From: Myxococcales bacterium
GTDB lineage: Bacteria; Myxococcota_A; Polyangia; Polyangiales; Polyangiaceae
Direction of reading: 5' to 3'
Assembly (NCBI GenBank): GCA_016706225.1
Contig: JADJKB010000021.1
Span: forward strand, 434,001 to 498,000
Length of the DNA stretch: 64,000 nucleotides
The notes beneath the pieces were generated by a model that had not been told where the DNA came from, ran no database searches, and saw only the letters and a list, made by a program, of their open reading frames with translations. A program made the position numbers and the translations under genes. Position 1 is the first letter of the stretch. Each line of letters begins with the position of its first letter. Positions 16,718 to 24,494 of the stretch are shown here, one piece after another.

Positions 16718-17914
16718 CTACGAATCGACAAGCAGCTTGAGACGATCTTTGGCGAGCCCTTCGAACTCTCGCGGTTTCATCTCGGGTGGCCGGTCCTCGT
16801 AGAGTTGCGTCAGCAGCGTCAGGGCCTTCTCTCTGTCAGCCACGGCGGCGTCGTCGGGTAGCATCTTGAGCACGATTGAAGGAAGCTGCGCATAGACTCG
16901 CGCCCACGCGCGCCGCCCATCTTGCTCCGCCGCCACGCGACGAACATCTTCGTCGATCAGCCTACTCTCATCGCGTGCGGCCCGCGTCACGATCCAACGA
17001 GCCGCACCGTCTGCGCAGCTCACCCCGTCGGCAGCGCGCTGGGCGGCTTCGCGTATGCGAGCGATTTGGCTCGGTTCATACCGACCAAGAAACTCCCTCG
17101 TCGCCGAGTCGACGAATTGAGCCCGGGCGTCGCGCTCCTCGTCGGCGTGGGCAGCAGCGAGCTGCTCGGAAAGGTCGACCTGCAACTCCGCATTGATGAG
17201 TTCTTCGATCCGGCGGACCTTGGTCCCGAGAGGCAAGCGCTCCAAGACGCGCCGCGCCGCATCACGCGCCTTTTGCACAGCGGAGGCACCCAGCGCACCC
17301 AGCGTCCATGCGGTGACGTCATCGAGCCACTCACCGACCCACACCCTTCGCAATTCTGTTTCCTGACGCGCCTCGGCCTCCCGGCGACGTCGGGCCGCCT
17401 CACGCCGAGCGTGTTCCTCGCGCTGGCGAGCCTCGTCCTGGACCGCAGCGGCCTGACGCCTCCAGGTCAGCTCGGCCGCGCGACGAGCACTTTCAACCTC
17501 GATGCGCTCGCGTTCGGTCTCGAGAGCGAGCCGTTTCCGCCGCTCATCACGCTCGGCCTCGGCGGCAATGATCTCGTCGCGGGTCTGGCGAACACCCTCG
17601 ACCGCCCGAAGTTCCTCAGCCTCTGCCTTGCGTAGCTCAACGCGAGTGCGCGCCAGGTGGAGTTCCTCGGGATGCGCGCTGTGCAGACTCTGTGCTGCAG
17701 GGCTGTTTCCCTGGGAATTTTCTGGTGCAATGCCGGCAGCACGTTGCGCTGCGATTGCAGCAACGTCGGCCAGCCGCACGTGGACGACACCGTCGATCAT
17801 CTTGCTCGGCAACTGGCGCCGCTCAACGCGCGCATAGAGCGTGCGACGCGGCACCCGCCCTTTCTCCTCTGCTTCGCTAATGCAGACCCAGTCGCTAGCT
17901 CCTGCGTCAGCCAT
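16718..17914 (-). CDS. HTH plus long coiled-coil protein, unknown function
   Basis: A protein of 398 residues from ATG 17914. The first 60 residues hold a MerR-like HTH (DWVCISEAEEKGRVPRRTLYA) and wing (HVRLADVAAIAAQRA). Then comes a very charged helical stretch rich in Glu and Arg (about residues 90-190), surely a coiled coil, and an alpha-helical C-terminal domain. Upstream starts would run into the divergent gene at 18045, so 17914 is preferred. The architecture recalls phage/plasmid scaffolding or KfrA-type DNA-binding coiled coils. No catalytic residues were seen. Confidence 0.65.
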   Translation of the reverse strand: MADAGASDWVCISEAEEKGRVPRRTLYARVERRQLPSKMIDGVVHVRLADVAAIAAQRAAGIAPENSQGNSPAAQSLHSAHPEELHLARTRVELRKAEAEELRAVEGVRQTRDEIIAAEAERDERRKRLALETERERIEVESARRAAELTWRRQAAAVQDEARQREEHARREAARRRREAEARQETELRRVWVGEWLDDVTAWTLGALGASAVQKARDAARRVLERLPLGTKVRRIEELINAELQVDLSEQLAAAHADEERDARAQFVDSATREFLGRYEPSQIARIREAAQRAADGVSCADGAARWIVTRAARDESRLIDEDVRRVAAEQDGRRAWARVYAQLPSIVLKMLPDDAAVADREKALTLLTQLYEDRPPEMKPREFEGLAKDRLKLLVDS

Positions 17915-18044
17915 GGCTCTGATCTCAGCCCACCAAGACCGCTGATGCCATTGCCAAGGAATGCGACTTCCTTCCATGGCATCGCGTCTGGCGCTTCGTA
18001 CGATGACGGTCGTTGCGCTGGCGCGCACATTCAAGGAGATCGAT

Positions 18045-18311
18045 ATGTTCGAAGATGTAGAGGCATTTCTGGACGACCACGACGGAACGATGACTGTGAG
18101 TGAGTTGGCAACGCTTGCCGGCGAGTCGGAAGGTGTCGTGCGCCGTTGGGCCCGTGAGCACGACGTTCGCCGTTGCGGAACGACGTTCGTCTTCGGCCGT
18201 GACGCTGCCATGGAATTCGTCGAGGACCTCGATGAGGACGACCTCGACGACAAAGACCTGGAGGACGTGGACGCGGACGACGACGCGGACGACGACGCGG
18301 ATGCCGAGTGA
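18045..18311 (+). CDS. Small HTH protein with acidic repeat tail
   Basis: An 88-residue protein with a good AAGGAG ribosome site before ATG 18045. Residues 10-50 (MTVSELATLAGESEGVVRRWAREHDVRR) form a MerR-like HTH. From residue 60 on it is almost only Asp and Glu, built from repeats of the codon group GACGCGGACGAC. An acidic tail on a DNA-binding domain suggests a DNA mimic, a regulator that is displaced by charge, or an antirepressor. The next gene starts inside its last codons, so translation is coupled. Confidence 0.7.
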   Translation: MFEDVEAFLDDHDGTMTVSELATLAGESEGVVRRWAREHDVRRCGTTFVFGRDAAMEFVEDLDEDDLDDKDLEDVDADDDADDDADAE

Positions 18312-18585
18312 GCGGCGCACCAGGATGACCGCTTCGGACGAAGAGGCGCTGCAGTTGGCGTCCGAGATACTCGGGCTCCTGCTGCGGCGCCTCGACGTTT
18401 CGTCGAACGCCGCGGATGCCTTGGATTCGCTGCGGCTGAGTCTGGCAGCGTGGGGACGGCAGCAGATCCGTCCGGCCGAGCTGCACCGAAACCTGCATTC
18501 AATTTACCAGGCGTTGGTGCGCATGCCACGTGACGCCCCGCCTGGCGCTTTCGATGACGCTTACGAAGCGGACGCCATTGGCTAG
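18301..18585 (+). CDS. Small helical protein, unknown
   Basis: A 94-residue protein. ATG 18301 lies 9 bases inside the stop of the acidic-tail HTH gene. It is predicted all-helical (EEALQLASEILGLLLRRLDV, AADALDSLRLSLAAWGRQQI). No family is recognised. It overlaps the 3' end of the convergent XRE gene by four bases. The pair 18045/18301 behaves as a two-gene cassette. Confidence 0.55.
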   Translation: MPSERRTRMTASDEEALQLASEILGLLLRRLDVSSNAADALDSLRLSLAAWGRQQIRPAELHRNLHSIYQALVRMPRDAPPGAFDDAYEADAIG

Positions 18586-18848
18586 CGCTTCGTGCGAGTG
18601 CGCCGCGCACGGAGCCTTGCCGGCTCCCCGCGGAGCAACTCTAGTGGGTCGACCTCCAGCGCATCGGCCAAACGCTGCACGAGCGCCAGCGTTGCGGAGC
18701 GCTCAGCGTTCAGCACAGCCCACATGTGCGAGCGGGCGATGCCGGCACGATCGGCGAAGTGGCTTACCGGCTTGTCCCGCTCCGCAGCCAGCTCCCGGAT
18801 GCGCCGGGCAAGAACGTGCTCCAGTCGACGTTCAGGCGCCTTCGTCAC
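18582..18848 (-). CDS. XRE-family transcriptional regulator
   Basis: An 88-residue Cro/C1-type repressor. The HTH is HFADRAGIARSHMWAVLNAERSATLALVQRLADALEVDP, with the recognition helix around RSHMWAVL. It is short, with no sensor domain. The palindrome at 18998-19015, 150 bases upstream, is a plausible operator shared with the rightward lipoprotein gene. Confidence 0.88.
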   Translation of the reverse strand: MTKAPERRLEHVLARRIRELAAERDKPVSHFADRAGIARSHMWAVLNAERSATLALVQRLADALEVDPLELLRGEPARLRARRTRTKR

Positions 18849-18997
18849 CCCTCAGAGGGTCGTCGGGCAGCCCAATGCCGGTTTCCTCAATAAAGAACAA
18901 TCGACCGGGCGCCGGGCGGGCCACCGGCGTGACGGCCGGTGCGCCCACCGCCGTGCGCTTTGCCGTTTCACGCGCTTGTCCGTCTACAACCCGCGGA

Positions 18998-19015
18998 GTA
19001 CTGTAAGCAGTATAC
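18998..19015. promoter_or_regulatory. Inverted repeat, candidate operator
   Basis: The sequence GTACTGTAAGCAGTATAC contains arms TACTG and CAGTA around TAAG, with near-symmetric outer bases. It sits in the divergent space between the XRE regulator and the lipoprotein gene, 27 bases before the latter's ATG. The length and form fit a Cro/C1 dimer site. Binding is inferred. Confidence 0.5.
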
Positions 19016-19041
19016 CTAATACAGAACTGCGGGGATGAGCG

Positions 19042-19620
19042 ATGTCGATCAGGGTACGGCGCGATGCTTTCGGGGTGCTGGCAGTCGTCTTCGCCGGCCT
19101 GCTCGCGTGCAAAAGCGGCGACACCTCCAGGGAAGACGACCTGCGCAGGAAAGAACAGGACCTGAGGGAACGAGAGGCGAAACTCAAGGAGCAGCAAGCT
19201 GCACCGAGTCCGTCGCCAACTCCCCCGACGGAGACCGCGTCCGACCCTGTCCAGCCCGCCGTGCCGCGCCCAAGCGCGCCAGCCGGTGCCCGTGAGGTCA
19301 CGGTGGGCGTCTCGCTGGTCGTGGACCTCGCGAAACCCGGTGGGCAACCCTGGGACGCCGCCGGGGACGCCGCGGACCCGACCCTCACCGTGCAGTCCAG
19401 CAGCGGTCAGACCGACACCAAGTGGTACAAGGACACGCAGACCGCGAACGCTCAGTTCACGCTGAAACTCTCTGTGGGCGACAGCGTGACCGTGACCGCT
19501 GTGGACAAGGATCTCACCGCGCATGACCCGATCGGCACGTTCACGGCGAAGTACGCCGGGCCGGGGAGCAGCGGGAAAGGTCGGAACGGCGCGGGCGCGT
19601 TCACGATCACATTCCACTGA
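19042..19620 (+). CDS. Lipoprotein with charged linker and C2-like beta domain
   Basis: A 192-residue lipoprotein. The signal peptide ends in the lipobox GLLAC, with the modified cysteine at residue 23. A short charged coiled coil follows (REDDLRRKEQDLREREAKL), then a Pro/Thr/Ser-rich spacer, then a beta-rich domain (VTVGVSLVVDLAKP ... YKDTQTANAQFTLKLSVGDSVTVTAVDKDL). The last part looks like a C2-type sandwich with Asp-rich loops. It should be anchored in a membrane and face the periplasm or cell surface. Such a gene inside an integrative island may alter the cell surface, but no partner is visible. Confidence 0.75.
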   Translation: MSIRVRRDAFGVLAVVFAGLLACKSGDTSREDDLRRKEQDLREREAKLKEQQAAPSPSPTPPTETASDPVQPAVPRPSAPAGAREVTVGVSLVVDLAKPGGQPWDAAGDAADPTLTVQSSSGQTDTKWYKDTQTANAQFTLKLSVGDSVTVTAVDKDLTAHDPIGTFTAKYAGPGSSGKGRNGAGAFTITFH

Positions 19621-20048
19621 CAGTGCGGGCGGCCCCAGCGAGGCGCGGCCGATACCGCTGAGCCACGCTGGGCCGTCATTTGAAACATTTACAAGTCCGG
19701 AATCCATCGCCAAGTCAATGGGTTGGCAGGGCCACCGGTCTTCCGACCATCCTGCTCGCCGCGGACGGCCACACCCGCCATGTCGTCACAGACGAACACC
19801 CGCTGGCCTCCACCGAGCCCGGGTGCGACAACATCTGACGCAGTCAAGCGACGGGACCTGACGCACCGCAATGCAGCTCGCATGCGGCCGACTCGACATG
19901 GCACTCGGCGCGACATTTCTTGTTCGTGCGCCGCTGGGGCGCCATCCGCGAGTACCGACGTCGCGGTAGTCTCGCTGGCATGGGTCCCCGGCACCTGCGC
20001 AGCCGGCCACAGCGCCCGCGAGCCCTTCGGGGAGTCGGCAGGTAAGGT
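19621..20048. other. Intergenic stretch before HNH gene
   Basis: A stretch of 428 bases with no gene I can support and no clear repeat. It must contain the promoter of the HNH gene at 20049. Confidence 0.35.
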
Positions 20049-20813
20049 ATGGGCCGGCCTCGACCAGAAGGAAGGTGCCGCATCTGCGGCGTCTCTGGGC
20101 CGCTGTCGTGGGAGCACGTCCCGCCCGAGAGTGCGTTCAATAGTAGACCGATCGTTCGCGCACACACGCGGCAGTTGCTTACGCCCGGGCGGTGGGATGG
20201 GCGGAGCGGGCGAACGCAGCAGCGGGGCGGAGGCGCATACACGCTCTGCGAACCGTGCAACAACAACACTGGTGCTTGGTACGGAGCCGAGTACGCATCC
20301 TGGGCGCAACAGGGACTGGAGCGCCTGCTGCAAGTTCCGCCTGACCGCGAGGAACGGTTCTTCGTGCGGTTCACAGGCAAGCCATTGCGGTTCCTCAAGC
20401 AAGTCGTCACGATGCTGTTCTCCGCAAACGGTGACGAGTTCGCAGATCTCCACCCCGAACTCGTCAGATTCGTCCTCGACCGACGCACGCGCGGCCTGCC
20501 ACCGGAGTACAAGTTTGAACTTGTGCTGGTCAGAGGAAGGTTCGCGCGGCTGTCTGGGCTGTACGGCATCGCGAACCTGAACAACGGCAGAACCGAGCTG
20601 GCGTCGGAAGTCGCTCACTACCCCTTCGCCCTGCAAATGATCCTAGGCGACCCGCCCAGGCTGCGCCGTGGGGCGATAGAGCACTTTGCGGATTTCGCGA
20701 CGGACGAAACGCGCGAGGTCTGGTTGTACACCGTCGCGGGGCACGTCGAGACGAAGTTCCCCGGAGACTACCGAAGCGCCGAGAGGGTCCGGCGCGAAGC
20801 AGGGGAGGGCTGA
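20049..20813 (+). CDS. HNH-type endonuclease-like protein
   Basis: A 254-residue protein. The N-terminal zinc ribbon and HNH-like site read CRICG (C10, C13), LSWEHVPPES (E22, H23) and LCEPCNNNTG (C67, C70, N71). This is the layout of the HNH_5-like group (C-x2-C ... EH ... C-x2-C-N). The remaining 180 residues form an unknown accessory or recognition domain. It should bind zinc and cut DNA or RNA. It lies 170 bases upstream of the SNF2-led operon on the same strand. A second protein with the same start pattern is at 40957. Confidence 0.78.
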   Translation: MGRPRPEGRCRICGVSGPLSWEHVPPESAFNSRPIVRAHTRQLLTPGRWDGRSGRTQQRGGGAYTLCEPCNNNTGAWYGAEYASWAQQGLERLLQVPPDREERFFVRFTGKPLRFLKQVVTMLFSANGDEFADLHPELVRFVLDRRTRGLPPEYKFELVLVRGRFARLSGLYGIANLNNGRTELASEVAHYPFALQMILGDPPRLRRGAIEHFADFATDETREVWLYTVAGHVETKFPGDYRSAERVRREAGEG

Positions 20814-20981
20814 ATTGGCCGATAGGCTCAAGACTCAAGCATCGCGTGCGCATTCGTTGCAGGTCGGGCGGCACGCTGCGTTGTGCGCGGAACACGCCCC
20901 GCACGCCACCGTCTTTGGAGTAGCCTCGGCGCACATGTGGGTGGAGGGCGTCAGCCGGGGCGTGCGATCGGGGCCAACCCG

Positions 20982-23900
20982 ATGAAGCTGGAGCAACTCC
21001 AGAAGGGCGCCCGCGTCCGTGGCCTCGCCGTCGACGGCGTCGCCACAGTGAAGTCGATCGAGTTCCACGGGGCGAACGCGGCGGAGGTCATCTTCACCGA
21101 CGCCCAGGGCGGGCTCCACACCCGCATCGTCTCGAGAGAGGATGAACCCTCCCTCGATCTCGTCGAGTCCGTCCGCGCTTGGTCCTTCGACGCCGATGGC
21201 GACCTGTTCCGCCTCGTCTCGGAGGCCCGCCGCATCGAGCTGGCCTGGCTCTTCGATCCCTACGTCGCGATCACCTGCTCGACCATCGAGCCGTTGCCGC
21301 ACCAGATCAGCGCCGTGTACGAGGAGATGCTTCCGCGGCAGCCCATGCGCTTCTTGCTCGCGGACGACCCCGGCGCTGGCAAGACCATCATGGCGGGTTT
21401 GCTCATCAAGGAGTTGATGATCCGCGGCGACCTGGAGCGCTGCCTGATTGTATCGCCGGGGAGCCTGACGGAGCAGTGGCAGGACGAGCTTTCCGAGAAG
21501 TTCGGCTTGGAGTTCGACATCCTCACGCGTGACATGATCGCGGCCGCGCGAACGGCGAACCCCTTCGAGTCCAAGAACCTCCTGATCGCGCGACTCGACC
21601 AGCTGAGTCGAAACGAAGACGTTCAAGAACGCCTCAAAGCTGCGCCTGAGTGGGACCTCGTGGTGTGCGACGAGGCGCACCGGATGAGCGGGCACGTCTT
21701 CGGCGACGAGATCAAGTACACGAAGCGGTACCTGCTCGGGGAGGTCCTCGGCGAACACACGCGCAATCTGCTCTTGATGACCGCCACACCGCACAACGGC
21801 AACGAAGAGGACTTCAACATCTTCCTCGCACTGCTCGATGGCGACCGGTTCGTAGGCCGGTTCCGCGAGGGAGAGCACACCGGCGATCCTTCCGATCTGA
21901 TGCGACGGATGGTGAAGGAAGACCTCCTTCGCTTCGACGGGTCGAAGCTCTTCCCGGAACGCAAGTCGTACACCGCGCAGTACGAGCTATCGTCCGAGGA
22001 AGCCCACCTCTATGCCGAGGTCACCGAGTACGTCCGAACCGAGATGAACCGGGCGGAGCGCTTCGCCGACAAGGAAGCCGCCCGCAAGGTCAACGTCGGC
22101 TTCGCGCTCATGACGCTTCAGCGGCGTCTGGCATCTTCACCCGAGGCCATCTTTCGCTCGATCCAACGTCGTCGCGAGCGGCTCGAGGCGCGCATCCGCG
22201 AGGAGAAGCTCCTCCTGCGGGGCCAGGAGGCGGGCGGCTTGTCGACACGTGATGGGGCCCCGCAGCTCGACGAGGAGGACATCGACGAACTGTACGACGA
22301 GGCCCCGCAGGAAGAGCGCGAGGACATCGAGCAGAAGGTCGTCGATCACGCGACGGCAGCTCGAACGGTCGAGGAGCTTCAGGCCGAGATCCTTCGCTTG
22401 AAAGACCTCGAAGGCGTCGCCAAGGCCGTCAACACGTCGGGCGAGGACACCAAGTGGCAGGAGTTGAGCCGCATCCTCGACGACCCGCTGATGGTGGACG
22501 AACACGGGCACCGACGGAAGCTCGTCGTCTTCACCGAGTTCAAGGACACGTTGCTCTATCTGGCTCGCCGGATCCGGACGCGCCTCGGCAGACCAGAGGC
22601 CGTCGTGGAGATCCACGGTGCAGTGAGCCGAGAAGACCGTCGTAGGGTCGTCGAAGCGTTCATGAACGACCCCACCGTGCTGGTGCTGGTCGCCAACGAT
22701 GCTGCCGGGGAAGGCGTGAACCTCCAGCGGGCTCACCTGATGGTGAACTACGACCTCCCGTGGAACCCCAACCGCCTCGAACAGCGCTTCGGTCGCATCC
22801 ATCGCATCGGTCAGAAGGAGGTCTGCCACCTCTGGAACTTGGTCGCGAAGGAGACACGGGAGGGTGATGTCTACATCCGGCTTCTGACCAAGTTGGAGGC
22901 TGAGCGTGATGCCCTCGGCGGCAAGGTCTTCGACGTGCTCGGGCAGCTCTTCGACAAGAAGCCGCTACGCGAGCTGCTGATGGAGGCGATCCGCTACGGC
23001 TCCGACCCCGCTCGAAAGGCGGACCTCCTACGCCAGACCGACGGCGCAGTCGATCACCAGCACATTATCTCCGTGATGGAACGGCGGGCGCTCGTCCACA
23101 ACGAGATGGACATCTCCAAGGTGATGTCGATCCGCGAGGACATGGAGCGCGCCTACGCCAAGCGGCTCCAGCCGCACTTCATCCAGAGCTTCTTTGCGGA
23201 GGCCTTCCGACGGCTCGGGGGTCAGATGCACCGACGCGAGGAGGGGCGCTTCGAGATCACCCACGTGCCGGCCAAGGTTCGGGAGAGGGACCGCGTGGTC
23301 GGCACAGGGGCTCCGGTACAGCTCCGCTACGAGCGCGTGACCTTCGACAAGAAGTACGTGGATGAGCAGCCTCGCGCCCATCTCGTCTGTCCCGGCAGTC
23401 CCCTACTCGAAGCGACGATCTCCTGCACCCTGGATGAGCATGTCGATCTGTTGAAGCGGGGAGCGATCCTCGTCGACGACGGTGACGAGGGCATCGTCCC
23501 TCGTATGCTGTTTACGCTCGAGCACACTCTCCAAGACGGCCGGAAGGGTCGGCACGGGACGTACAACGTGATTTCCCAGCGCTTGGAGTTCGTCGAGGCA
23601 TCAGCGGACGGCAGCTTCCGCCACGCGGGTGCCGCCCCGTACCTCGACTATCGGGGGGCCACGGAGGCAGAGCGCGTCGCTTTGGGCGCCGAGGTCGAGA
23701 GCGCCTGGCTCAACCAGGAGTGGGAAGCCCTCGTCATGAGCTTCGCGATCCAGACCGTCGCACCCCGTCACTACGAAGAGGTCAAACGGCACCGGCTCCC
23801 ACTCGTCGCGAAAATTGAGGCTGAGGTGAAGTCGCGTCTGATGAAGGAGATACGCTTCTGGGACGCGCGAGCCGAGGAGTTGAGGGCGAAGGAGCGTGCC

Positions 23901-24494
23901 GGCAAAAAGACCAAGCTGCCCGCACAGGTCGCCGAGGACCGAGCCAACCGCCTCGGTGATCGTCTCAAGGCACGGATGCTTCAGCTCTCAGCGGAGCGGA
24001 CGTTCCTCTCGCAACCGCCGGTGATCAAGGGCGGTGCCCTCGTCGTTCCCCGAGGTCTACTCGCGAAGCTGGACGTCGGCGGAGCGGCGCAGCCCGTCGA
24101 ATCCGACGCGGACCGGGAGCTGACGGAGCGGCTTGCCATGGAAGCCGTGCTCGCTGCTGAACGCGCTCTCGGGCGCATCACTACGGACCGAAGCGCCGAG
24201 CGCGGGCTCGGCTACGACATCGAGTCCAAGGAGTCGAAGGAGAGCCACCTCTTCTTCGTCGAAGTCAAAGGGCGCCTGGCGCACGCGGACTCCGTGACCC
24301 TCACCCGCAACGAGATCCTCTGCGCTCTGAACGCACCCGAAAGGTTCCGGCTTGCCATCGTGCTGATCGAGAACGGTGTCGCTCGTCCGCCCGTCTACGT
24401 GACCCACTTCGACTTCGGCCAGCCGGGGTTCGCGCAGACAAACGCGACGTACTCGTTGAAGCACCTCCTAGACTGCGGGGGCCCGCCGCGATGA
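20982..24494 (+). CDS. SNF2-family helicase/translocase with C-terminal DUF3883-like nuclease fold
   Basis: A 1170-residue protein from ATG 20982. The SNF2 motor has Walker A DDPGAGKT (128-135), DEAH (230-233), MTATPHNG, and the C-terminal lobe with ANDAAGEGVNLQRAH and QRFGRIHRIGQ. At about 1075-1150 a PD-(D/E)XK-like domain appears (GLGYDIES ... LFFVEVKGRL), as in DUF3883. In DISARM class 1 and in COG1743/COG1483 gene clusters a helicase of this kind works with an adenine methylase. It overlaps the methylase gene by four bases (ATGA). It likely moves on DNA and tells foreign DNA from modified DNA. Confidence 0.93.
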   Translation: MKLEQLQKGARVRGLAVDGVATVKSIEFHGANAAEVIFTDAQGGLHTRIVSREDEPSLDLVESVRAWSFDADGDLFRLVSEARRIELAWLFDPYVAITCSTIEPLPHQISAVYEEMLPRQPMRFLLADDPGAGKTIMAGLLIKELMIRGDLERCLIVSPGSLTEQWQDELSEKFGLEFDILTRDMIAAARTANPFESKNLLIARLDQLSRNEDVQERLKAAPEWDLVVCDEAHRMSGHVFGDEIKYTKRYLLGEVLGEHTRNLLLMTATPHNGNEEDFNIFLALLDGDRFVGRFREGEHTGDPSDLMRRMVKEDLLRFDGSKLFPERKSYTAQYELSSEEAHLYAEVTEYVRTEMNRAERFADKEAARKVNVGFALMTLQRRLASSPEAIFRSIQRRRERLEARIREEKLLLRGQEAGGLSTRDGAPQLDEEDIDELYDEAPQEEREDIEQKVVDHATAARTVEELQAEILRLKDLEGVAKAVNTSGEDTKWQELSRILDDPLMVDEHGHRRKLVVFTEFKDTLLYLARRIRTRLGRPEAVVEIHGAVSREDRRRVVEAFMNDPTVLVLVANDAAGEGVNLQRAHLMVNYDLPWNPNRLEQRFGRIHRIGQKEVCHLWNLVAKETREGDVYIRLLTKLEAERDALGGKVFDVLGQLFDKKPLRELLMEAIRYGSDPARKADLLRQTDGAVDHQHIISVMERRALVHNEMDISKVMSIREDMERAYAKRLQPHFIQSFFAEAFRRLGGQMHRREEGRFEITHVPAKVRERDRVVGTGAPVQLRYERVTFDKKYVDEQPRAHLVCPGSPLLEATISCTLDEHVDLLKRGAILVDDGDEGIVPRMLFTLEHTLQDGRKGRHGTYNVISQRLEFVEASADGSFRHAGAAPYLDYRGATEAERVALGAEVESAWLNQEWEALVMSFAIQTVAPRHYEEVKRHRLPLVAKIEAEVKSRLMKEIRFWDARAEELRAKERAGKKTKLPAQVAEDRANRLGDRLKARMLQLSAERTFLSQPPVIKGGALVVPRGLLAKLDVGGAAQPVESDADRELTERLAMEAVLAAERALGRITTDRSAERGLGYDIESKESKESHLFFVEVKGRLAHADSVTLTRNEILCALNAPERFRLAIVLIENGVARPPVYVTHFDFGQPGFAQTNATYSLKHLLDCGGPPR

